Part shown: piece after piece, positions 13,900-22,196 of the stretch
Numbering within the stretch: the stretch's first letter is position 1
Layout: each line of letters opens with the position of its first letter
NCBI RefSeq assembly: GCF_003382365.1
Contig: NZ_QTSU01000005.1
Location: 124,001 to 188,000 of the forward strand
Direction of reading: 5' to 3'
DNA from: Lysobacter silvisoli
GTDB taxonomy: Bacteria; Pseudomonadota; Gammaproteobacteria; Xanthomonadales; Xanthomonadaceae
Length of the DNA: 64,000 nucleotides
Position numbers and translations under genes: made by a program
Notes under the pieces: model-generated
The model's input: only the letters and a program-made list of their open reading frames with translations
Told to the model about the DNA's origin: nothing
Databases searched by the model: none

Positions 13900-14813
13900 A
13901 GCGCTGGGCCGGGCGCCTGGCCGAAGCGCTGATCACGCTGTGGCTGCTGGCCACGCTGTGCTTCGTGCTGCTGCGCGCCGCGCCGGGCGGCCCGTTCGAC
14001 ACCGAGAAGGCCGCGCCGCCGGAAGTGCAGGCCGCGCTGGCCGCGCAGTACCGCCTGGACCGACCGCTGCCCGCGCAGTACGCGGCCTGGCTGGGCGACG
14101 TGGCGCGCGGCGACCTGGGGCCCTCGTTCCAGTACCCCGACTACCGTGTGACCCAGCTGATCGCCGGCGCGCTGCCGGTGTCGGCGCTCAACGGTGGCCT
14201 GGCCCTGCTGCTGGCGCTGGCGCTGGGCATCCCGCTGGGCGTGTGGGCGGCGCTGCGCGCCGAACGCTGGAGCGACCGCGTGCTGATGTTCGGCGCCGGC
14301 CTGGGCCTGGCGGTTCCCAAGTTCGTGGCCGCGCCGCTGCTGGTGCTGCTGTTCGCGGTCACCCTGCACTGGCTGCCCGCGGGCGGCTGGGGCGATTGGC
14401 GTCACGTCGCGCTGCCGGTGATCGCACTGGCCCTGCCCAACATCGCCTACTGCGCGCGGCTGACCCGCGCTTCGATGCTGGAAACGCTGTCGGCCGATTA
14501 CCTGAAGGCCGCACGCGCGCGCGGCCTGTCGGAAACCCGATTGCTGCTGGCCCACGCGCTGCGCCCGGCGCTGCTGCCGGTCGCGGCCTGGCTGTCGCCG
14601 GCGCTGATCAACGTGGTCACCGGCTCGGCCGTGGTCGAGCAGGTGTTCGGCATCCCCGGCATGGGCCGCTACTTCGTGCAGGGCGCGCTCAACCGCGACT
14701 ACACCCTGGTGCTGGGCGTGGTGCTGGTGGTGGGCGCGCTGATCGTGGCGATCAACACCGCGGTGGACGCGCTGCGCGCCTGGCTGGACCCGCGCCTGCG
14801 CGAGGCCGGCTGA
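13896..14813 (+). CDS. Peptide ABC transporter permease (OppB/DppB family)
   Basis: A 305-residue inner-membrane protein with about six helices. It has the conserved N-terminal pattern of OppB/DppB (RAAPGGPFD near residues 28-36), the cytoplasmic EAA-type loop (YLKAARARGLSE...ALRPALLP) and the VVEQVFGIPGMG signature. It overlaps the binding-protein gene by four bases (ATGA). A complete importer needs a second permease (OppC) and ATPases (OppD/F), but the next gene is a LacI regulator. The locus therefore holds only half a transporter, and the rest must lie elsewhere or be lost. Confidence 0.92.
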   Translation: MKRWAGRLAEALITLWLLATLCFVLLRAAPGGPFDTEKAAPPEVQAALAAQYRLDRPLPAQYAAWLGDVARGDLGPSFQYPDYRVTQLIAGALPVSALNGGLALLLALALGIPLGVWAALRAERWSDRVLMFGAGLGLAVPKFVAAPLLVLLFAVTLHWLPAGGWGDWRHVALPVIALALPNIAYCARLTRASMLETLSADYLKAARARGLSETRLLLAHALRPALLPVAAWLSPALINVVTGSAVVEQVFGIPGMGRYFVQGALNRDYTLVLGVVLVVGALIVAINTAVDALRAWLDPRLREAG

Positions 14814-14852
14814 CCTGCCGCGCTGCGGCGTGCCCGGCGCGCGCGCGGCCAC

Positions 14853-14858
14853 TACACT
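14853..14858 (+). promoter_or_regulatory. -10 box of lacI, leaderless arrangement
   Basis: TACACT followed by exactly six bases and then the lacI ATG (14865). Transcription would begin at or next to the A of the start codon. No Shine-Dalgarno is visible. Confidence 0.45.
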
Positions 14859-14864
14859 CGGGCC

Positions 14865-15896
14865 ATGCGCAACAAACGACTCAAGGCGACCTCGCTGGAC
14901 ATCGCCCACCGCGCCGGCGTCTCGCAGGCCACGGTCTCGCGCGTGCTCAGCGGCAGCCCGCTGGTCAACGCCGAAACGCGCAAGCGCGTGGAAGCGCTGG
15001 TGCGCGAGCTCAACTACAAGGTCGACCGCAACGCCTCCAGCCTGCGCACCCAGCGCTCGGGCACCCTGGCGCTGCTGCTGTTCGAAGACCCCACGCCCGA
15101 CGAGTCGCACATCAACCCGTTCTTCCTGTCCATGCTGGGCTCGATCACCCGCGCCTGCGCGCGCGCCGGGCAGGATCTGCTGATCTCGTTTCAGCAGCTC
15201 TCCGACGATTGGCACGCCGACTACGAGGACAGCATGAAGGCCGACGGCCTGATCCTGCTCGGCTACGGCGACTACCTGGCCTACGAGGGCAAGCTGGAGA
15301 AGCTGGTCGCGCAGGGCACCCGCTTCGTGCGCTGGGGCGCGGTGCTGCCCGGCCAGCCCGGCGTGTCGATCGGCTGCGACAACTTCCACGGCGGCCGCCT
15401 GGCCGGCGAGCACCTGGTGGGTCTGGGCCACCGCCGCATCGCCTTCCTCGGCGGCGCCTCCAGCCATTGCCCGGAGTTCTTCGACCGCTTCCGCGGCTGC
15501 GATGCGGCGCTGCGCGAGGTCGGCGGCGCGATGGAGGCGATCCTGCAGGTCGACGCCGAGAGCTTCGAGGAAGACGGCTACGCCGCGGCGCGCGAGCTGC
15601 TGGCGCGCGGCGGCCGCTTCGAGGCGGTGTTCGCCGCCAGCGACCTGATCGCCATCGGCGCGCTGCGCGCCTTCGCCGAAGCCGGCCTGCGCGTGCCCGA
15701 AGACGTGGCCGTGGTCGGTTTCGACGACATCCCGATGGCGCGCTTCGCCAGCCCGCCGCTGACCACGGTGTTCCAGGACACCAAGCGCGCCGGCGAACTG
15801 CTGGTCGAGACCCTGTTGCGGCAGGTGCAGGGCGAGGCCACCGACAGCATCACCCTGCCCGCTTCGTTAGTGGTCAGGCGCTCCAGCGGCGCCTAG
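14865..15896 (+). CDS. LacI-family regulator of the alpha-glucan locus
   Basis: A 343-residue LacI/GalR repressor. The N-terminal helix-turn-helix (DIAHRAGVSQATVSRVLSGS, residues 12-31) and hinge are followed by a periplasmic-binding-like sensor domain ending in VVGFDDIPMARFASPPLTTV. It is convergent with the amylase gene: both stops share the palindrome CTAG at 15893-15896. Position next to amylase, MFS, receptor and glucosidase suggests it controls them through the ATACGTAT sites at 22026-22111; the inducer is probably maltose or a maltodextrin (inferred). The start is leaderless. Confidence 0.92.
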   Translation: MRNKRLKATSLDIAHRAGVSQATVSRVLSGSPLVNAETRKRVEALVRELNYKVDRNASSLRTQRSGTLALLLFEDPTPDESHINPFFLSMLGSITRACARAGQDLLISFQQLSDDWHADYEDSMKADGLILLGYGDYLAYEGKLEKLVAQGTRFVRWGAVLPGQPGVSIGCDNFHGGRLAGEHLVGLGHRRIAFLGGASSHCPEFFDRFRGCDAALREVGGAMEAILQVDAESFEEDGYAAARELLARGGRFEAVFAASDLIAIGALRAFAEAGLRVPEDVAVVGFDDIPMARFASPPLTTVFQDTKRAGELLVETLLRQVQGEATDSITLPASLVVRRSSGA

Positions 15897-17578
15897 CGCA
15901 CGACGGCGCGCCGCATCAGCCGGTCCAGCTGCCGCGCCAGATCGGCGCGCGTAACGGGTGCGTCCAGCACGAAGACCTTGGCGCCGTGCGCGGGCACGGT
16001 GGTGGTGAGTCGACCGCGCTCGGGCACCTCGACGACCTCACCGTCCAGCGCCTCGCGCCACTGGCCGGGCTGCAGGTAGCGGCGCACCGCGAATTCGGCA
16101 GGTGCATCGCCCTTGTTCAACAGCACCAGGGCGATCTGCTGCTGGCCATCGTGCTGGTAGACGCGGTAGAACGTGGCGCGGTTGCCGCGCAATTCCAGGT
16201 CCAGCTGCAGGCCGCGCTGCAACGCCGGCGTGGCCGCGCGCGCGCGGGCGATGCGCCGCAGCTGGCGGTAAATGGGGCTGTCGGCGGCGGCGTCGATGCG
16301 CGTCTGGCCGTAGTAGTTGCGGTTGCCCGCGTGCTCGGCGCGGCCGCGCATGAAGCCGGTTTCCGAACCGTAGTAGATCACCGGGATGCCGCGCGCGGTG
16401 AACAGCCAGTGGTGCGCGTCGATGAAGCCTTCGTCGCTGGCGTCCAGGCGCGGCATGTCGTGGTTGTCGTAAAAAGTCATCAGCTCGTACGGGTTCGCGT
16501 ACGGACCGCGCCGCAGGTACAGGCGGTCGCGCAGGCGCTGGTAGCCGGCGCCGCTGCGGCCGAACACCTCGGCCATGCGCTGCTTGAGCGGAAAGTCGAG
16601 CACGCTGACGCCACCGTTCTCGGCCCAGGTGAACGGCGCGATCTTGCCGGCGTCGTAATCGAAGGCTTCGCCGAACATGAACATGCCCGGGCGCTGGGCG
16701 CGAATACGATCGCTGAAGGCTTTCCAGAACGGCAGCTGCATGTGCCGGATGGTGTCGATGCGCAGCGCGTCCACGCCCTGCGCGATCCATTGCGAGTAGG
16801 CGCCGACCAGGTAGTCCATGACCTCGGGGTTGCCGTCGTCCAGGTTGGACAGCTGGACCAGATCGGGTTCGGCGTGGAAGTAGCGGTGCAGCCGATTGCG
16901 CGCCGGATCGAGTTGCGCGGGCGCCAGGTTCTGATGGTCGGCCACCAGCACGCCATCGCGATAGAGCTCGCCGAACCCGGACTGGTCGCGCGGCATGGTG
17001 AACGAGGGCGAGCCGTGGTTGGCGACGATGTCGAGCACGGTCTTCAAACCGTGCCGGCGCAGGCCCGCGGTCAGCGCGGCGAAATCCAGGCCGGGGCTGG
17101 GCAGGTGCTCGTCCAGCCGGTAGAAGTCCACGCCCCAATAACCGTGATAACCGGTCTTGCCGCGGTCCTGGAAGGCGCCGCCCCAGGTCACCGCTTCGCC
17201 GCCGGTGAAGGCCTGATCCGGGTTGTCGACGATGGGGGTGAGCCAGACCGCGCCGAAGCCCAGGTCGCGGATGTAGCCGGCGTTGGCTAGCAGGCCTTTG
17301 AAGTCGCCGCCCAGGTAGCCGACGTTGTCGCTTTCGCCCACCGGCGCGCCCGGCACGGGACGGTCGAAACTGCGCGTGGCCGGATCGGGGCCGCCCTGAT
17401 CGCGCTGGTCGTTGCCCGGATCGCCGTTGACGTAGCGGTCGGTGAGCACGAAGTAGACCGCGTCGCTGGCGAACGGCTCCAGCGTGCCGTAGTAGTCGCG
17501 CGTCTGCGCCGCTGCGACCGCGCTCAGCGCCAGCAGCGCAGTCCCGATGGTCCACGCCTGCAGCCGCGCGGCTTTCAT
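15893..17578 (-). CDS. Secreted GH13 alpha-amylase
   Basis: A 561-residue glycoside hydrolase with a signal peptide (residues 1-25, cut after AVAAAQ). The four GH13 regions are present: DIVANH near 183-188, the nucleophile Asp275 in ALRIDTIRH, the acid/base Glu304 in FGEAFD, and DNHD at 371-374. A C-terminal beta domain follows. It would cut starch or maltodextrin outside the inner membrane. Its start overlaps the MFS stop (ATGA), so it is the last gene of the receptor-MFS-amylase operon. Strict product specificity (alpha-amylase or cyclomaltodextrinase-like) cannot be read off. Confidence 0.93.
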   Translation of the reverse strand: MKAARLQAWTIGTALLALSAVAAAQTRDYYGTLEPFASDAVYFVLTDRYVNGDPGNDQRDQGGPDPATRSFDRPVPGAPVGESDNVGYLGGDFKGLLANAGYIRDLGFGAVWLTPIVDNPDQAFTGGEAVTWGGAFQDRGKTGYHGYWGVDFYRLDEHLPSPGLDFAALTAGLRRHGLKTVLDIVANHGSPSFTMPRDQSGFGELYRDGVLVADHQNLAPAQLDPARNRLHRYFHAEPDLVQLSNLDDGNPEVMDYLVGAYSQWIAQGVDALRIDTIRHMQLPFWKAFSDRIRAQRPGMFMFGEAFDYDAGKIAPFTWAENGGVSVLDFPLKQRMAEVFGRSGAGYQRLRDRLYLRRGPYANPYELMTFYDNHDMPRLDASDEGFIDAHHWLFTARGIPVIYYGSETGFMRGRAEHAGNRNYYGQTRIDAAADSPIYRQLRRIARARAATPALQRGLQLDLELRGNRATFYRVYQHDGQQQIALVLLNKGDAPAEFAVRRYLQPGQWREALDGEVVEVPERGRLTTTVPAHGAKVFVLDAPVTRADLARQLDRLMRRAVVR

Positions 17579-19053
17579 CGTGCCGCCTCCGCGCCCGGCT
17601 CGCGCACCCATAGCACGCACAGCCCGGCGATCATCAGGCTGACGCCGCCGATGGCCAGCGCGGCCATCGGTCGGCCGTCGAAGGCCAGCTTGAGCAGAAA
17701 GCCCAGCAGACTGGCCGCGACCAGCTGCGGGATCACGATGAAGAAATTGAAGATGCCCATGAACACGCCCATCTTCTCCGCTGGCACGCTGTCGGCCAGC
17801 AGCGCATAGGGCAGCGACAGGATCGAGGCCCAGGCGAAGCCCACGCCGAGCATGGACAGCAGCAGCCACTGCGGGTCGCGGATCAGCAGGAACGATAGCA
17901 GGCCCAAGCCGCCCAGGGCGAGATTGATCAGATGGCTCCAGCGCAGGCCCAGGCGCCGCGCCATCCACGGGATCGCGATGGCCGCCAGCGCAGCGAAACC
18001 GTTATAGGCGGCGAACAGCACGCCCACCCAGTTCGCGCCTTCGTTGTACGCGGCCGAGGCCGGATCGCTGCTGCCGTAGTGGACCTGGGTGACGGCCGCG
18101 GTGGTGTAGATCCACATCGCGAACAGGGCGAACCAGGAAAAAAACTGGACCACGGCCAGGCGCCGCATCTGCGCGGGCATGCCGTGCAGGTCGCCGACGA
18201 TGCGGGCGAAGGCGCTGTCGCGGTGCAGCTGCGTCACCGTCAGCAACGCCAGCCCATAACCGCCGATCAGCGCGGCCAGCAGATACAGTTGCGGGTCCAG
18301 GGCGCGCAGGTACACCAGCAGCGCCGCGGCGATGCCCACGATCAGCCAGATCAGGCCGCTGCGGCGCACGCGTGCGCCGTCCAGCTCGCGCACCGGCGGC
18401 CGCGGCGCGCTGTCGTGCGCACGCAGCACCTCCGGCGGGTACTCGCGCGTGCGCAGTACGGTCCAGCCCACCGACAGCAGCAGCACCGCGCCACCGAAAT
18501 AGAACGCGTAGCGCACGGTGTCGGGCACCTGCCCGGCGGCGGCGGTGTTGGCCACGCCGTAGTGGGCCAGCAGGTAAGGCAGCAGGCTGGCGATCACCGA
18601 GCCCACGCCGATGAAGAAACTCTGCATGGCATAGCCGCCCGCGCGCTGCCGGGTCGGCAGCTGGTCGCCGACGAAGGCGCGGAACGGTTCCATCGAGATG
18701 TTGATCGACGCGTCCAGCATCCACAGCAGGCCGGCGGCGATCCACAGCGTGGGCGAGTTGGGCATGGCGAACAGCGCCAGCGTGGCCAGCACCGCGCCGA
18801 TCAGGAAATAGGGGCGGCGCCGGCCCAGCGGGGTCCAGGTGCGGTCGGACAGATAGCCGACGATGGGCTGCACGATCAGCCCGGTCAGCGGCGCGGCGAT
18901 CCACAGCATGGGGATCGCCTCCATGCTCGCGCCCAGGGTCTGGAAGATGCGGCTGACGTTGGCGTTCTGCAGGGCGAAACCGAACTGGATGCCCAGGAAG
19001 CCGAAACACATGTTCCAGATCTGCCAGAACGACAGCGGCGGTTTGGACGTCAT
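17575..19053 (-). CDS. MFS sugar symporter, SLC45/maltose-type
   Basis: A 492-residue inner-membrane transporter with about twelve helices. Its N-terminus (WNMCFGFLGIQFGFALQNAN) and the SDRTWTPLGRRRPYF loop between helices 2 and 3 mark the glycoside-proton symporter branch of the major facilitator superfamily. Plant-sucrose-transporter-like and bacterial maltose carriers belong there. It follows the receptor gene by 85 bases and overlaps the amylase start by four. It probably carries maltose or maltodextrin across the inner membrane. Confidence 0.88.
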   Translation of the reverse strand: MTSKPPLSFWQIWNMCFGFLGIQFGFALQNANVSRIFQTLGASMEAIPMLWIAAPLTGLIVQPIVGYLSDRTWTPLGRRRPYFLIGAVLATLALFAMPNSPTLWIAAGLLWMLDASINISMEPFRAFVGDQLPTRQRAGGYAMQSFFIGVGSVIASLLPYLLAHYGVANTAAAGQVPDTVRYAFYFGGAVLLLSVGWTVLRTREYPPEVLRAHDSAPRPPVRELDGARVRRSGLIWLIVGIAAALLVYLRALDPQLYLLAALIGGYGLALLTVTQLHRDSAFARIVGDLHGMPAQMRRLAVVQFFSWFALFAMWIYTTAAVTQVHYGSSDPASAAYNEGANWVGVLFAAYNGFAALAAIAIPWMARRLGLRWSHLINLALGGLGLLSFLLIRDPQWLLLSMLGVGFAWASILSLPYALLADSVPAEKMGVFMGIFNFFIVIPQLVAASLLGFLLKLAFDGRPMAALAIGGVSLMIAGLCVLWVREPGAEAAR

Positions 19054-19138
19054 CGGATCGGGCCCGTCGTGGCAGGGTGGCCGCTACGGTAACCGCCGCC
19101 CGCGCCTGGCGGAACGGCGGCACCGCGGCCGGCGGCGG

Positions 19139-21904
19139 TCAGAACTTGGCGGAGAAGCGCACGCCGTACATCCGCGGCGTATTGAGATAGCGGATGTTGA
19201 CCGAGTTGTTGATGAAGCCCTTGCCCGAATAGACCTCGTCGGTGAGGTTGGAGACGAAGCCGTCCACGCGGAAACGCTCGTCCTCACCGAAGTTCAAGCC
19301 TGCCGACAGGTTGAGCACGGTGTAGCCGTCGACCTTGTCGTTCATGGCCAGGCCGTTGGCGGCCGGCCCGGCACCGGCCGGATTGGAGCCGTTATTGAAG
19401 GCCATCTGCGACAGCGGGATCTCGATCACGTTGCCGTTGGCATCCAGGCCGAAACCGCGGCTGTTGTAGGCGGTGAGGTAGTAGTCCGAACGGTAGGCCA
19501 GGCTCAGGGTCCAGTCGAACGAAGTCACCGGGCCCCAGTCCACACCCAGGTTCTGCGACAGATTCAGATTGACGTTGTATTTGGAGGTGTTGGGCAGGCG
19601 GTTGCCGTCCAGCGGCACCACCAGGCTGGAGCGCGTGTCCAGCACATCCGAATCCTTGAACTCGGTGTCCAGGTAGGTGAAGTTGTAGCCCAGGCTGAAG
19701 CCGTGGTTGAAGCCGAAGCGCCCTTCCAGCTCCAGGCCCAGCACGCTGGCGTTGGCGGCGTTGTCGTTGAGCACCTGGCGGGTGACCGCGTTCGGGTTGT
19801 CCGGCGTGGGCGCCGGCACGTCGATCATGTTCTGCAGCACCTTGTCCTGGTAGTCGTAATAGAACAGGGCCGCGTTCAAGCGCACCGGCATCTCGCCCCA
19901 GGTCAGATCGCTCTTGTAGCCGATCTCGTAGGAGGTCAGCTGCTCGGGCTTGAACTGCACCGACAGCACGCGGCCGTCGGCCAGGGTCATGGGCCGGTTG
20001 AGGCCGCCGGAGCGGGTGCCGGTGGAAACCGTGGCGTACAGCATCTGGCTGTCGCTGAGGTCGTACTCGGCGCCCACGCGCCAGTCCACGTAGTCGTCCT
20101 CGTAGGTGCTGACGTTGGTCGCGCCGGGGCCGTAGTCCGAGCGCATGATGACCTGGATCTGGTCGCGGTAACGGTTGAGGAACTCGTCCCAGTTGTCCTG
20201 GTAGCCCAGGCTCTGGAAGCCGTTGAGGAAGTAGTCGATGCCCTGGTTGCAGCCGGCGGTCGCGGCCGGGGTCCAGTCGTTGTTGGTGCACACCGTGGGC
20301 ACCGGCATGCGCGCGCCCGGATCGCGCAGGCGGAAGCCCGGCGACAGGATCGTCAGGCCGGTGGCCCAGGGGTTGGTGGAGGTGTTGGGCGCGGTGCCGA
20401 AGAACTGCTGGAACAGCGCGTCGGGCACCACGAACTGGTACTTGACGTGGCGCTCGCGCGCGACCTTCTTGTCGTCGGTGTAGCGTATGCCGGCGAGCAG
20501 GCGCAGGTCGTCGTTGACCGAGAAAGTGAAGTCGCCGTAGACCGCGTTGGAGCGCACCTTGGAGCCGTCGCCGCGGTTCTCGCCGCCCAGTCCGTCCTGC
20601 CAGCCGCAGGTGGTGCCGGGCGCGAACCATTCGCAGTCGCCCCAGTAGCCGTTGCCCACGTCCCAGGACACGTAGTCGTACTTCTCTTCGTAGTTGAACA
20701 CGCCCGCCGACCAGATCAGGCGGCCGGTGTCGCCGTAGAAGCGCAGCTCGTTGATCGTGGTGCTGGACTTGTCGGCCTGCATGAAGGTGTCGTACCACTG
20801 CAGGCGTTCGGGGTTGTGGTAGGCCTCGACCTCGCTGCCGGGGTACACCGGGCCCAGCTGCCATTCGCGCGAGGCGTTGCGGTTGTAGAAGTCGTACTTG
20901 CGGTAGGCGCTGTTGAACTCCACCGCGAAGGCGTCGCTGAAGCGGTAGGTGAAGGTGCCGGAGAGGCCTTCGATGTCGTTGGTGGTCTCGCCCTGGGTGC
21001 GGAAGTACTGGCGGAACGGGTCGTCCAGGTCGTCCACGTCGATGCCGCGCGCCTGCGCGCGCTCGGTGAACATGCCCGGATCGCCGGTGCCTTCTTCCTT
21101 GACCTTGTCGGCCATGATGAAGGCGCTGAACCGATCGTTGGGCTGCCACAGCAGGCTCAGCCGCGCGGCCGAGTTGTCGATCGCGCCCGGGCCTTCCAGG
21201 TCGAAGGGGTAGCCGTTGCTGATGTAGGAGTCGCGCGACTCGTCGAACAGCGCCACGCGCGCGGCGAAGGTCTCGCCCAGCGGCAGGTTGAGCACGCCTT
21301 CGTAGGTGCGGAAGTCGTAGTTGCCCGCGCCGATCTTGAGGTTGCCGTCGAAGGTGCCCAGTTCGGGGCGCTTGGAGATCACATTGATCGAGCCGGCCGC
21401 GGCGTTGCGGCCGCGCACCGTGCCCTGCGGGCCCTTGTGCACCTCCACCCGCTCCACGTCGAAGAACATCGGGCCGATGGAGCGCGGGCGCGGCAGGTAG
21501 ATGCCGTTGTAATAGGTGGCCACGGCCGGGTCGGAGGAGAAGTCCGAGTCCGAGGCGCCGATGCCGCGCAGGTACATCTCGTACTTGCCTTCCTGCTTGG
21601 TGATCTGCAGCGCCGGCACCACGTTCTGCAGGTTGCGGATGTCGGCGTTGATCGCCAGCTTGTCCAGTTCGTCGCCGGTGAAGGCCTGGATCGAGCCGGA
21701 GTATTTCTGGATCGACTGTTCGCGCCGGTTGCCGGTGACGGTGACCGCATCGAGCTCGTGCGCCTGCGCGGGCTCGGCTTGGGCGGGCGCGGGTTCGGCC
21801 GGCGCGGCTTGCGCCCAGACGGCATAAGGCGCGCACAGGCCCAGCGAGGCCAGCGCGACGGTCAGCAGGTTGGGCTTCAACGAAGCCGACTTCAATTTCG
21901 ACAT
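19139..21904 (-). CDS. TonB-dependent receptor, maltodextrin-type (MalA-like)
   Basis: A 921-residue outer-membrane receptor. Signal peptide residues 1-31 (ending AVWAQA), TonB-box region with DAVTVTGNRREQSIQ, a plug domain to about residue 180 (FDVERVEVHKGPQG, GSINVISK), then a beta-barrel ending in Phe (RFSAKF). GGGAGGGGG-type Shine-Dalgarno precedes ATG 21904. It heads the operon with the sugar symporter and alpha-amylase and is divergent from alpha-glucosidase, so import of malto-oligosaccharides is the likely job. Confidence 0.93.
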   Translation of the reverse strand: MSKLKSASLKPNLLTVALASLGLCAPYAVWAQAAPAEPAPAQAEPAQAHELDAVTVTGNRREQSIQKYSGSIQAFTGDELDKLAINADIRNLQNVVPALQITKQEGKYEMYLRGIGASDSDFSSDPAVATYYNGIYLPRPRSIGPMFFDVERVEVHKGPQGTVRGRNAAAGSINVISKRPELGTFDGNLKIGAGNYDFRTYEGVLNLPLGETFAARVALFDESRDSYISNGYPFDLEGPGAIDNSAARLSLLWQPNDRFSAFIMADKVKEEGTGDPGMFTERAQARGIDVDDLDDPFRQYFRTQGETTNDIEGLSGTFTYRFSDAFAVEFNSAYRKYDFYNRNASREWQLGPVYPGSEVEAYHNPERLQWYDTFMQADKSSTTINELRFYGDTGRLIWSAGVFNYEEKYDYVSWDVGNGYWGDCEWFAPGTTCGWQDGLGGENRGDGSKVRSNAVYGDFTFSVNDDLRLLAGIRYTDDKKVARERHVKYQFVVPDALFQQFFGTAPNTSTNPWATGLTILSPGFRLRDPGARMPVPTVCTNNDWTPAATAGCNQGIDYFLNGFQSLGYQDNWDEFLNRYRDQIQVIMRSDYGPGATNVSTYEDDYVDWRVGAEYDLSDSQMLYATVSTGTRSGGLNRPMTLADGRVLSVQFKPEQLTSYEIGYKSDLTWGEMPVRLNAALFYYDYQDKVLQNMIDVPAPTPDNPNAVTRQVLNDNAANASVLGLELEGRFGFNHGFSLGYNFTYLDTEFKDSDVLDTRSSLVVPLDGNRLPNTSKYNVNLNLSQNLGVDWGPVTSFDWTLSLAYRSDYYLTAYNSRGFGLDANGNVIEIPLSQMAFNNGSNPAGAGPAANGLAMNDKVDGYTVLNLSAGLNFGEDERFRVDGFVSNLTDEVYSGKGFINNSVNIRYLNTPRMYGVRFSAKF

Positions 21905-22025
21905 GCCCCCTCCCAGAAGCAGTGTGCGTGTGCGGCTGCGCGTGTCCGGCGCCGCTGCGTAGGTCCGGCGCGGGGCCGGAGCGTGCGGCCAATCTTAGGC
22001 AGGCCAACCGGCTTGCAGCGCACCT

Positions 22026-22111
22026 TGCATACGTATTCATAGGCTTGCATCGCCGCGATCGCGCCTTCGCGCGAATCGCTGCATCGCAGCATCGCGCTGA
22101 ATACGTATGCA
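22026..22111. promoter_or_regulatory. Pair of mirrored operators, ATACGTAT core
   Basis: TGCATACGTATTCA (22026-22039) and its exact reverse complement TGAATACGTATGCA (22098-22111) lie 72 bases apart, between the divergent receptor and glucosidase genes. Each is itself a near-palindrome around ATACGTAT. The size and central CG fit LacI-family operators, so the LacI protein encoded at 14865-15896 is the likely ligand. The pair could support looping. Confidence 0.75.
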
Positions 22112-22196
22112 GGCGCGCGCAGCCGTCGCCGCGCCCGGTAAGCTCGCCACACTCCGCGGCCGCAGCGCGCGCCGCACGCAACCGTTCGAGGTGGTT

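Noticed and set aside
13940-17290. A 1,116-codon open frame running across oppB, lacI and the amylase region
   Set aside because: It spans three real genes in the wrong frame or strand. The translation is Arg/Ala/Gly-rich and unlike any family; the true genes show complete motifs.
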